Shown piece after piece: positions 16,086-22,770 of a DNA stretch of 22,770 bases. Numbering within the stretch: position 1 is the stretch's first letter; every line of letters starts with the position of its first letter. The translations under genes were made by a program, and so were the position numbers. This DNA comes from an uncultured Blautia sp. (lineage in GTDB: Bacteria; Bacillota; Clostridia; Lachnospirales; Lachnospiraceae): the NCBI GenBank assembly GCA_937900135.1, contig CALCDJ010000076.1, forward strand, positions 1-22,770. Reading direction: 5' to 3'. The notes under the pieces were generated by a model, which was not told the origin of the DNA, did no database searches, and worked only from the letters and a program-made list of their open reading frames with translations.

Positions 16086-16955
16086 TCAGCCTTTTACTGC
16101 TCCGGATACTCCATCCACGTAATATCTCTGCATAACTAAAAACAGAATGGCAATGGGGATGGAAATCAGCACTGCCCCTGCTGCAAAGCTAGTGTACCAG
16201 CTGTCAATGTATTCTTTTTCCAGCATTTTCCAAAGTCCAATGGCAATGGTATACTGGTCGGAATTTGCCCTGCAGATAACCTTGGCAAAAATAAAATCCA
16301 GCCACGGCGCCATAAATGCAGTCAGCACCGTATATACAATAATGGGTTTACTTAACGGCAGTGTAATCTTACTGAAGATCTGCCATCTGGTACATCCATC
16401 CAGGATTGCCGCCTCGTCCACTGCATAGGGAATGGTATCGAAAAATCCCTTAGCAATCTGGAAGGAAAGACCTGCGCCTCCTGAGTAACACAAGATCAGG
16501 GCAACCCGGATAAGATTTCCTTCTGTAAGTCCTATGGCCTTTAAGATAAAATACACAGCGATCATAGACATGAAGCTGGGAAACAGGCCCAGTACCATCG
16601 CCATGTTCATATATGGTTTCCGAAGCTTAAATTTCAGTCGGGACAGACAGTAGGAAACTGCCAGTGTATAAAAAGTCGCGATCAGGCAGGAAAAGATTGC
16701 AATGATCAGGGTATTGGTAAACATTTTTGGGAAGTTCAAAATGGAAGTCTCGGTAAACAGCTTCACATAATTATCCAGGGTATAGGTTTGGGGGAAAAAG
16801 GTAGATACATAAGAACCCTTTTCTCCACGGAAGCTGGTGAGGATTACCCAGATAATGGGAAATACCCAGACAGCCGCCAGAATTGCCAACACGGTATGGA
16901 CAATGGTGTTGTTGATCAGACGTTTTCTTTTTGCTGATTGATATTTTGCTGCCAT
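16086..16955 (-). CDS. malG: Maltodextrin ABC transporter permease, MalG type
   Basis: Inner-membrane permease of a carbohydrate (CUT1) importer. About six transmembrane segments are visible, starting at 17-40, and the EAA loop that contacts the ATPase is DEAAILDGCTRWQIFSKITLP (180-200). AGGAGG lies nine bases before the ATG, and the gene starts two bases after the end of the MalF-type gene. Length 289 aa is normal. Maltodextrin specificity is inferred from the downstream starch and glycogen enzymes. Confidence 0.9.
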   Translation of the reverse strand: MAAKYQSAKRKRLINNTIVHTVLAILAAVWVFPIIWVILTSFRGEKGSYVSTFFPQTYTLDNYVKLFTETSILNFPKMFTNTLIIAIFSCLIATFYTLAVSYCLSRLKFKLRKPYMNMAMVLGLFPSFMSMIAVYFILKAIGLTEGNLIRVALILCYSGGAGLSFQIAKGFFDTIPYAVDEAAILDGCTRWQIFSKITLPLSKPIIVYTVLTAFMAPWLDFIFAKVICRANSDQYTIAIGLWKMLEKEYIDSWYTSFAAGAVLISIPIAILFLVMQRYYVDGVSGAVKG

Positions 16956-16957
16956 CT

Positions 16958-18334
16958 TTAAAATCCTCCTTCTTTATAGGACTTACTGTTGCGATAAGTA
17001 ATCAGTGATCCAACTGCCAGAATTACGAAGGTCATAATACCGATTACAGCGCCCACATTGTAATACTGTTTGTCAATGGTCAGCTTATAAAGCCAGGTGA
17101 CAAGCAAGTCTGTTTTTCCCGCCGTAGACGCCAGATCCGTCACCGGATCTCCGCCGGACAGCAGATAGATTACGTTGAAGTTATTCACATTTCCTGTAAA
17201 GGTCACAATCAGATACGGTGTAGTTACATACAGCATATAGGGCAGGGTAATTTTGAAGAAGGACTGAATGGCATTGGCTCCGTCCACCTTGGCTGCCTCA
17301 TAAAGTTCTCCCGGGATATTCTGTAAAACACCGGTAAGCTGCAGCAGCGTATACGGTACACCCACCCAGATATTAATCACAATTACCGTTACTCTTGCCC
17401 ATGTGGGATCGGTAAAGAAGGGAAGACTGGCGTCCTGCGCAATCCATCCCAGATTTCTGAGAAGAACGTTTACTGCTCCGTTTGGCTGCAGCATGGTACG
17501 CATGATCAAAAGAGAAACAAACATGGGTACTGCGCAGGATAATACGAAACAGAATCTCCAGAAGCCTTTGACTTTTGTATCTTTGCGGTTGATCACCAGC
17601 GCCAGGATCATACCGAAGATATAGTTACTGAAGGTGGCAAAGAATGCCCACACCAGTGTCCAGCCCAGCACCGACCAGAAGGTACTTCCCAAAATACTGC
17701 TGGAATCAAACAAGGTTTTGAAGTTTTCCAGTCCCACCCAGTCAAACAGCATCAGATGATTGCCCAGTTTGCTGTAATTGGTAAATGCCATACAGATCAT
17801 AAAGATCAGTGGAAGGATTGTTAAGACCAAAATAAATGTCATGGGCGGCGTCATCAAAAGACGGTGCAGATTCTCATGAAGGAGAGATCTTACATCCTCC
17901 ATGAATGTATTTACATGCTGACCGCTCTTATCCAGACATTCTGCCTTGTAAGCGCTTTTTAAGGTACCGCTCCAGATCCAGACCATCAGAACCGTCAGAA
18001 GGATGGTCGCAACTCCATAAAGTAGGATCAGTACAGACTGATCTCCCTGGGTATAGCGGTAGACCTGATCCACCTCATCCCAGACTTCCTTCTGGGGTAC
18101 GCTTCCGAGAGATCCCAGCATCTGGATCATTCCGATCCCACTGACAAACATAAAGGTCAGGTAAGCAGCCTCTACAGCCAGATATAACAGTCCCTTGATC
18201 TTCTGTTTGTGGACCATGTTTCCTAATCCCATGAGAAACATGGACATCTTTGTTTCCATTCCTCCCTTCCTGATGGCATTCATACAGGTATATGGGGTGG
18301 GAAACTGATTTTCTTTTTTCTTTCTTTTTAACAT
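16958..18334 (-). CDS. malF: Maltodextrin ABC transporter permease, MalF type
   Basis: Partner permease of the CUT1 importer. It has an extended N-terminal half: hydrophobic segments near 48-75 and 100-122 flank a soluble stretch with VWDEVDQVYRYTQGD (84-98), before the standard permease core from about 163. The EAA loop is YEAAKVDGANAIQSFFKITLP (345-365). At 458 aa it is longer than the roughly 290 aa common in Gram-positive CUT1 permeases and closer to the MalF style with two extra segments. The ATG has GAGGAG nine bases upstream; later in-frame ATGs (residues 26, 30) are possible starts, but the first has the best ribosome binding site. Confidence 0.9.
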   Translation of the reverse strand: MLKRKKKENQFPTPYTCMNAIRKGGMETKMSMFLMGLGNMVHKQKIKGLLYLAVEAAYLTFMFVSGIGMIQMLGSLGSVPQKEVWDEVDQVYRYTQGDQSVLILLYGVATILLTVLMVWIWSGTLKSAYKAECLDKSGQHVNTFMEDVRSLLHENLHRLLMTPPMTFILVLTILPLIFMICMAFTNYSKLGNHLMLFDWVGLENFKTLFDSSSILGSTFWSVLGWTLVWAFFATFSNYIFGMILALVINRKDTKVKGFWRFCFVLSCAVPMFVSLLIMRTMLQPNGAVNVLLRNLGWIAQDASLPFFTDPTWARVTVIVINIWVGVPYTLLQLTGVLQNIPGELYEAAKVDGANAIQSFFKITLPYMLYVTTPYLIVTFTGNVNNFNVIYLLSGGDPVTDLASTAGKTDLLVTWLYKLTIDKQYYNVGAVIGIMTFVILAVGSLITYRNSKSYKEGGF

Positions 18335-18354
18335 TTCCTTTTCTCCTCATGTGC

Positions 18355-18399
18355 GGCAGAACGTTATGTCCTGCCAGTCTCCTTGCTCGACTTAGACTG
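18355..18399 (-). other. Two intercistronic hairpins between binding-protein and permease genes
   Basis: In the 70-base gap, GGCAGGAC/GTTCTGCC (18355-18375, 5-base loop) and CAGTCT/AGACTG (18375-18399, 13-base loop) can form adjacent stem-loops; they share one base. Neither has a T-run, so transcription should continue into malF. Such hairpins often protect the upstream binding-protein mRNA. Confidence 0.5.
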
Positions 18400-18404
18400 C
18401 CGTA

Positions 18405-19646
18405 TCAGATGCCATCGCTGTTCATAGCTTCGTTCATGGCTTCTGTCTGCTCTGCTGCATTTTCATGGGTCACGCTCTTGTTTCGGATTCCTTTTCCTAT
18501 GTTCTCCACCGGAATCCAGCAGTTGTTCATCTTCGCCACAAAAGGCTGAAGAATGGAAGTCTGATTAAATGTATCATTCTGTGCAGAAACAAGGGGATCT
18601 GTCGCAATGGCTTCCTGTGACAGAAGTTCCGTATTACATGGAATCACATTTCGCATCTGGTAATGTGTCAGCTGTGCCTCGGCAGAACCCAGATACACGG
18701 CCAGTTCCACCGCCGCAACCATGTTTTTGCTGTAAGGATTCACACCAATGGCCTTGGAACCTGCATATGCCTTCATCTGCTTTTCTTCTCCATTTAACGT
18801 ATAGCAGGGAAGGGAGGCAGCTCCCATATTCTCTCCCAATGCTTCCTTTACTGCATTGGCATCCCAGGAACCGGAAAAAATAGCAGAAATACTTCCATCT
18901 CTCAATCCTGCAATACCAGAACCGTCTGCATCGATCTTAAAGTTTGGATTTGCCGCAAGATCAATGAGATAATCGGTCACATCCACTGCCTTCTGTCCGG
19001 AAAAATCCACGCCTTTTTCTTCCTGTGTTCCATCTCCGAACAGCGTACATCCATTTCCAATATAGAAAGAGGGCAAATACCAGGAATTGGTAAAAGGCAG
19101 AGATACCACACCTTTTTCCAGCATGGTATCCAGATTCTTAATGTCTTCCTCTGAAAAAACGCTTTTGTCATAGTACAGAAACCAGGTGTTGGTCGTAAAC
19201 GGTACGCCATAAAGGTCGCCATCCTTCACCAGAGAATTTAATACCTCCGGGGAATTGGTCTTCTCAATCTCTTCCCGGTATTTTCCTCCGAATTTAGCCA
19301 GTGCATTGGCATCTGTCATAATGGTCAGCGTGTCATTGGCATACATAAATACATCCGCACTTGCCTCAGGGTCCTGCGCGACCTGATTGGCCGCAGTCGC
19401 TTCATCGGCAATTCCATAAACAAAGGTGATATCCCATTCCGGATGCAGCGCCGCAAAATCTTCACAGGTGTTCTGCAGCCATTCTCCGCTTTCCTTGGAC
19501 TGATCCTCTGACGGGGACCAGACCATCAGACGCACACTTTCCGTCTCATTTTCTTGCTGCCCGGCAGATTTTGTACTGCCGCAGCCGGCAAGAGCGGATG
19601 CCAAAAGTACCCCAGCCATAAAGAGTGCCGTTTTTTGTTTCTTCAT
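18405..19646 (-). CDS. malE: Maltodextrin ABC transporter substrate-binding lipoprotein
   Basis: Extracytoplasmic solute-binding protein that delivers maltodextrins to the MalF/MalG-type permeases. The N-terminus has a basic start, a hydrophobic core and the lipobox LAGC with acylated Cys22, followed by a Ser/Gly/Glu-rich linker. The body fits a type 1 sugar-binding fold: LMVWSPSEDQ near the start, SAIFSGSWDANAVKEALG, and a late QMRNVIPCNTELL block typical of this family. Length is 413 aa. GAGGAG lies nine bases before the ATG. As first gene of the operon, followed by hairpins, it should be the most abundant product. Substrate is inferred from the operon; the symbol is by analogy. Confidence 0.88.
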   Translation of the reverse strand: MKKQKTALFMAGVLLASALAGCGSTKSAGQQENETESVRLMVWSPSEDQSKESGEWLQNTCEDFAALHPEWDITFVYGIADEATAANQVAQDPEASADVFMYANDTLTIMTDANALAKFGGKYREEIEKTNSPEVLNSLVKDGDLYGVPFTTNTWFLYYDKSVFSEEDIKNLDTMLEKGVVSLPFTNSWYLPSFYIGNGCTLFGDGTQEEKGVDFSGQKAVDVTDYLIDLAANPNFKIDADGSGIAGLRDGSISAIFSGSWDANAVKEALGENMGAASLPCYTLNGEEKQMKAYAGSKAIGVNPYSKNMVAAVELAVYLGSAEAQLTHYQMRNVIPCNTELLSQEAIATDPLVSAQNDTFNQTSILQPFVAKMNNCWIPVENIGKGIRNKSVTHENAAEQTEAMNEAMNSDGI

Positions 19647-19670
19647 GTTCCTTTCTCCTCATCCTTTTGT

Positions 19671-19690
19671 TTGTTTCGTTTTGTTTCGTA
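19671..19690. promoter_or_regulatory. Tandem operator candidate for the LacI-family regulator
   Basis: Two head-to-tail decamers, TTGTTTCGTT and TTGTTTCGTA, lie one helical turn apart at the predicted transcription start (about 19689) of the maltodextrin operon. A third, inverted copy of the octamer (CGAAACAA) is at 19803-19810, upstream of the regulator promoter. Position suits repression by the divergent regulator. Confidence 0.55.
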
Positions 19691-19695
19691 AATGT

Positions 19696-19724
19696 AATAT
19701 AACTCACATCCACCAAAAGGTCAA
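19696..19724 (-). promoter_or_regulatory. Sigma-A-type promoter of the maltodextrin operon
   Basis: Read on the minus strand, TTGACC (19724-19719) and TATATT (19701-19696) are separated by 17 bases. Transcription would start near 19689, giving a leader of about 43 bases before the binding-protein gene. Confidence 0.8.
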
Positions 19725-19802
19725 TATCAAAGATATTTTTCTCTGTTTTTCACATTTTATACCTGTTGTTTTTGTACACTTTTTCTATTTTTCTTTTCTT
19801 TC

Positions 19803-19810
19803 CGAAACAA
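19803..19810. promoter_or_regulatory. Third, inverted operator octamer
   Basis: CGAAACAA is the reverse complement of the TTGTTTCG repeated at 19671-19690. It lies just upstream of the -35 element of the regulator gene, so it could serve autoregulation or looping with the tandem pair about 120 bases away. Confidence 0.4.
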
Positions 19811-19824
19811 CTCGATCTCCAGCA

Positions 19825-19853
19825 TTGCTTTTCTCTTTTCTTTTGGTTATAAT
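19825..19853 (+). promoter_or_regulatory. Sigma-A-type promoter of the LacI-family regulator
   Basis: TTGCTT (19825-19830), a 17-base spacer and a perfect TATAAT (19848-19853) precede the regulator start codon by about 30 bases, leaving a short leader. Confidence 0.78.
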
Positions 19854-19884
19854 AAACACATCATATGATTTTGAAAGGACAGTT

Positions 19885-20901
19885 ATGGCTACTATACAAG
19901 ATATTGCTGATAAACTTGGGATTTCCAAGGGAACGGTATCCAAAGCGATCAATAATGCTCCTGATATCAGCGAAACATTACGAAAAACAGTCTTGGATAC
20001 TGCGGTAGAAATGGGATACACCAAATTAAGACGCTTGAAAAGCGATGCAAAAAAGCTTTGTATCCTGATTGAAAATATGGAATATGAAGAACCCCACCAG
20101 TTTGGATATGATTTTGTCATTGGATTTCGACAAATGGCAGAACCGGCAGGATATGTGGTTCAGGTTGTTCCTGTCACCGCAGAACTTCAAAAAAAGACTC
20201 CTTACGATGTCTTTATGCTGCAAAATGATTACGTGGGTGCATTTGTGCTTGGTTTTTCCCTTAACGATCCATGGATGAAGGATTTTAAGACCAGCCACAC
20301 CCCCACCATCCTCTATGACAACTATATACCAGCTAATCCTTTTATTGCTTCCATTGGAATTGACAACAACGAGGGGATGGCCCTTGCCATCTCCCATTTA
20401 AAACAGCTTGGGCACAGAAAGATCGGTTATCTCAGCAGCGCCCTGGGCTCCTATATCATGCAGATCCGTCACAAGGCTTTCTTCCATGCCATGAAACAAA
20501 ACGGTCTGAAAGCAGAACCGGAATCTACAGGAGCTTCCTATTACATTACGGAATGTATCCAGAAGCATCTTCCCCGTCTTCTGGATATGGGAATGACTGC
20601 CATTGTATGCAGCCATGACCTTATTGCCAATGCTGCCATGATCCAATGCCAGCAGCTGGGCTACCATGTTCCCAGAGATTTAAGCATCATTGGTTTTGAC
20701 GACCTGCCCCTCTGCTCCTATACCTCTCCGCCTCTGACCACCATACGGCAGGACCGCTCAGAGCTGGGCAAATGTGGATATTATGCCATGGACAGCATTA
20801 TGAACCAGGTTTCCATTGGAACCATTTACCTCCATGCTCAGCTGATCCAGCGCAATTCCACAGGAACTGCACCCTCCCGTGAAATTTCACCGAAAAAATA
20901 A
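19885..20901 (+). CDS. LacI-family transcriptional regulator of maltodextrin use
   Basis: DNA-binding repressor with a sugar-responsive periplasmic-binding-like domain. The N-terminal helix-turn-helix is TIQDIADKLGISKGTVSKAI (3-22). The effector domain follows from about residue 57, with GIDNNEGMALAISHLKQLGHRKIGYLS (158-184 region) and IIGFDDLPLCSYTSPPLTTI (268-287) as family blocks. I chose the ATG at 19885, which has AAAGGA upstream and begins exactly at the family N-terminus; the frame is open further upstream, but that stretch contains the promoter. The usual hinge motif Y-x-P-N-x-x-A-R-x-L is not clear: the sequence after GY reads TKLRRLKSDAKKL. It is divergent from the operon it probably controls. 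Length 338 aa is normal. Confidence 0.9.
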   Translation: MATIQDIADKLGISKGTVSKAINNAPDISETLRKTVLDTAVEMGYTKLRRLKSDAKKLCILIENMEYEEPHQFGYDFVIGFRQMAEPAGYVVQVVPVTAELQKKTPYDVFMLQNDYVGAFVLGFSLNDPWMKDFKTSHTPTILYDNYIPANPFIASIGIDNNEGMALAISHLKQLGHRKIGYLSSALGSYIMQIRHKAFFHAMKQNGLKAEPESTGASYYITECIQKHLPRLLDMGMTAIVCSHDLIANAAMIQCQQLGYHVPRDLSIIGFDDLPLCSYTSPPLTTIRQDRSELGKCGYYAMDSIMNQVSIGTIYLHAQLIQRNSTGTAPSREISPKK

Positions 20902-20929
20902 TCTTTTTGTGATTTTGTCACGGAAATCT

Positions 20930-20976
20930 ATACCTCCGTTATCTATAATAAAGACAAATACAAGAACAGGAGGTAT
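20930..20976 (+). promoter_or_regulatory. Ribosome-site-masking inverted repeat before the dehydrogenase gene
   Basis: ATACCTCC (20930-20937) is perfectly complementary to GGAGGTAT (20969-20976), which holds the Shine-Dalgarno of the next gene. A perfect TATAAT (20944-20949) lies between the arms, without a good -35 at normal spacing. A transcript starting after that -10 would lack the masking arm. Confidence 0.4.
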
Positions 20977-20981
20977 TCTCT

Positions 20982-21728
20982 ATGAGATTAAAAGATAAAG
21001 TTGCCATTATTACAGGAGGAAGCCGTGGAATCGGTTTCGCCACCGCAGATAAATTTTTAAAGGAAGGCGCTACCGTCATCCTTGCAGCCAGTTCTCAGGA
21101 ATCAGCTGATGCTGCCGTAGCTCAGCTGAAGGAAAAACATCCCGATGGTGTGGTTGCCGGAATCAGTCCCAATCTCGCCAATCTGGAATCCGTGAGGGAT
21201 GCATTCCGGGATGCCACCTCCAAGTATGGATGTGTGGACATTCTGGTAAACAATGCAGGTGTTTCTGAGAGTACACCTTTCACAGAATACACGGAAGAAA
21301 CCTTTGATAAGGTTATGGATTTGAATGTAAAGGGTGTTTTCAACGCCACCCGCGCAGCCAGTGAATGCATGATTGCCCGTGGAAGCGGCGTAATTCTCTC
21401 CACCTCCTCCATGGTCAGCATTTCCGGACAGCCAAGCGGTTTCGCTTACCCGGCTTCCAAATTCGCAGTAAACGGACTTACCGTTTCCCTTGCCCGGGAA
21501 TTAGGGCCTAAGGGCATCCGTGTAAATGCTGTCGCTCCGGGAATCACAGAAACAGATATGATGAAGGCCGTTCCTGACGAGGTAATCCAGCCTATGATCC
21601 GCCAGATTCCTCTCCGCCGCCTGGGCAAACCAGAGGACATCGCCAATGCCTTTGTATTCCTGGCTTCTAACGAAGCCTCCTACATTACCGGCGTGGTACT
21701 GAGTGTGGACGGCATGGCAAGAGCATAA
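20982..21728 (+). CDS. Short-chain dehydrogenase/reductase, BaiA-like (hydroxysteroid dehydrogenase-like)
   Basis: Classical SDR oxidoreductase: Rossmann motif TGGSRGIG (11-18), NNAG (90-93) and catalytic tetrad Asn115, Ser143, Tyr156, Lys160 (YPASK). C-terminal VDGMARA. Length 248 aa. Much of it resembles my memory of BaiA, the 3-alpha-hydroxysteroid dehydrogenase of Clostridium scindens, including the DKVxIITGGxRGIGFA start, the QExxDxAxAQLKE helix and VAPGxxxTDM. BaiA's Glu42, which rejects NADP, corresponds to Ser37 here, so NADP(H) may be preferred. AGGAGG lies eight bases before the ATG. No bai gene is nearby, so a bile-acid role is only a hypothesis; a FabG-like or other ketone reductase remains possible. 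Confidence 0.85.
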   Translation: MRLKDKVAIITGGSRGIGFATADKFLKEGATVILAASSQESADAAVAQLKEKHPDGVVAGISPNLANLESVRDAFRDATSKYGCVDILVNNAGVSESTPFTEYTEETFDKVMDLNVKGVFNATRAASECMIARGSGVILSTSSMVSISGQPSGFAYPASKFAVNGLTVSLARELGPKGIRVNAVAPGITETDMMKAVPDEVIQPMIRQIPLRRLGKPEDIANAFVFLASNEASYITGVVLSVDGMARA

Positions 21729-21766
21729 AAAAACAGGCCCCTAAGAAATCAGGGGCCTGTTTTTTA
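21728..21766. terminator. Strong bidirectional terminator after the dehydrogenase gene
   Basis: A-run, then CAGGCCCCT (21734-21742), an 8-base loop, AGGGGCCTG (21751-21759) and a T-run (21760-21765). The A-run on the left gives a T-run on the minus strand, so it would also stop any transcript from the ABC-F remnant. Confidence 0.93.
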
Positions 21767-21837
21767 TGCCTCAAAGCAAAGCACCTGTACCGATGCTGCA
21801 TTTATGAATTCAAGAAAATTCGGGATCTCCTGTAAAA

Positions 21838-22404
21838 TTATCTTTTTTCTATCTGCACAATCTGTGGAGCAACTGCATTTCTGAACGCAAGGTCGTGTTC
21901 CACCAGCACCATTGCAGGGGAAAACTTTACAATCAGCTGCTCTATCTGCATGCGGGAATACACATCCATATAATTAAATGGTTCATCCCACACATAAAGA
22001 TGCGCCGGTTCACAAAGGCTTTTGGCAAGAAGCACTTTTTTCTTCTGTCCTTCTGAAAAATCTTTCATATCTTTTTCAAACTGCACCCTTTGCAGATCCA
22101 TTTTTCTGAGAACTGCCTTAAACAGACTTTCATTCAGTTTATTTCTTTCTGCAAATTCCGACAAAGTTCCTGTTAAATAAGATGCATCCTGGGGAACATA
22201 GGAGATCACCAGACCTGCCCCTGTGGTTACAGTCCCCATATGCGCAATGGGTTCCTGTAACAATAATTTCAACAGACTGCTTTTTCCGCTTCCGTTTTTT
22301 CCATCCAACAGAATACGCTGACCCCCTCGAATGGTTACAGCTCCATGCCTTCCCATGCTGCCGCAAATCCAGACATTAAACAGCTCTACATTGACGGGCA
22401 TTTT
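21838..22404 (-). pseudogene. 5'-truncated ABC-F ATPase (Lsa/Vga-type), second nucleotide-binding domain only
   Basis: ABC-F proteins of the Lsa/Vga type act on the ribosome to release bound antibiotics and carry two ATPase domains. Only the C-terminal domain remains: Walker A GKNGSGKSS, signature FSEGQKKK, Walker B HLYVWDEP with catalytic Glu, FNYMDVYSRMQIE and the switch His in VLVEHD. The reading frame stays open to 22482, but its first 20-odd codons are antisense to transposase sequence, and there is no native start, linker or first domain. The join lies roughly between 22340 and 22425; the start coordinate given is an estimate. Gene loss by transposon insertion and decay is the simplest reading. 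Confidence 0.78.
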
Positions 22405-22419
22405 TGTTATGCCTACAAA

Positions 22420-22719
22420 TTCGGCATCCGGAACTCCATCAAATATGTTCCGAACAAAGATTACAAACGCTTTACAGCCCAATTAAAAAAGGTATATGGA
22501 GCAGCCAGCCTGAAAGCGGCAGAGGCTGAATTTGAACGTTTCCGTCAGGCTTGGAGCCAGTATCCCGGAGCTGTTGATGTATGGGTACGAAACTGGCAGC
22601 ATGTAGCGCAGCTTTTCAGCTATGGAAGTGCGGTGCGAAAAATCCTGTATACCACAAATGCGGTAGAAAGTGTCAATTCCAGTTTCCGCAAAGTAACAAA
22701 AAAGGGAGCTTTTCCGTAA
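22420..22719 (+). pseudogene. Internal fragment of an IS256-family (mutator-type) transposase
   Basis: About 98 residues of an IS256-type transposase remain: IRNSIKYVPNKDYKRFTAQL, followed by an alpha-helical stretch and YTTNAVESVNSSFRKVTKKG, both highly characteristic blocks of this family. The DDE-domain start and the N-terminal third are missing, because the sequence switches to the ABC-F gene on its left. On the right it stops at TAA directly after GAFP, where intact transposases continue for another 60-90 residues. No terminal inverted repeats could be placed. It is a remnant that cannot be active. Confidence 0.85.
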
Positions 22720-22770
22720 GCGCTTAATTTTTAGGTATGATAGAAAAATCCCCGACTACTTTTCAGTAGT
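22720..22770. other. Unassigned window end with a short inverted repeat
   Basis: After the transposase stop the sequence no longer matches the transposase family. ACTAC and GTAGT (22755-22770) form a small 5-bp hairpin with a 6-base loop at the very edge. It is too short to classify. Confidence 0.2.

Noticed and set aside
19645..19884. N-terminal extension of the LacI-family regulator by 80 residues
   Set aside because: The segment contains the divergent promoters and the operator repeats; the helix-turn-helix starts exactly at the ATG at 19885.
22405..22482. Start of the ABC-F reading frame at 22482
   Set aside because: These codons are antisense to recognised transposase sequence, so this is not a native start.
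1..22770. CRISPR array, tRNA or rRNA genes, prophage or conjugation genes
   Set aside because: I saw no regularly spaced repeats, no tRNA-like cloverleaf and no phage or conjugation proteins in any frame.

Overview
The gene families, the AT-leaning spacers, the strong GGAGG-type ribosome binding sites and the overall mix (Rnf-like genes, an ABC maltodextrin importer without its own ATPase, a BaiA-like dehydrogenase, an Lsa-type ABC-F remnant) suggest a gut Firmicute of the Lachnospiraceae, perhaps near Blautia or Ruminococcus gnavus. The family assignment is an inference; the species cannot be read from this window.

Left part (1-6600). A divergent, stand-alone RsmH-type rRNA methyltransferase (minus) is back to back with apbE (plus), the FMN transferase. 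apbE converges on a four-gene minus-strand operon across a shared bidirectional terminator. That operon reads rnfC, rnfD, an RnfG-like flavoprotein with a second FMN-binding-type domain inserted in it, and one divergent Rnf-Nqr membrane subunit. No rnfB and no second rnfA/rnfE is present, so this looks like a reduced, ApbE-flavinylated electron-transfer complex rather than a full RnfCDGEAB.

Middle (6700-19885). Eight minus-strand genes form a maltodextrin/glycogen operon: lipoprotein binding protein, two permeases, pullulanase, GH133 debranching enzyme, glycogen phosphorylase, 4-alpha-glucanotransferase and a neopullulanase-like GH13. Gene spacing is a few bases or overlapping. Maltodextrins enter through the ABC importer and are debranched, phosphorolysed and rearranged in the cytoplasm. 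The ATPase is not encoded here. A LacI-family regulator is transcribed divergently. The intergenic region carries two clear sigma-A-type promoters and three copies of an octamer, TTGTTTCG, two of them in tandem at the predicted start of the operon transcript, which I take as the operator.

Right end (20900-22770). A short-chain dehydrogenase resembling the bile-acid enzyme BaiA, but with a cofactor-pocket change, follows the regulator and ends in a strong terminator. Beyond it lies a 5'-truncated Lsa-type ABC-F ATPase gene, joined directly to an internal fragment of an IS256-family transposase. This is a decayed insertion junction.

All homology statements rest on remembered family motifs, not on database searches.
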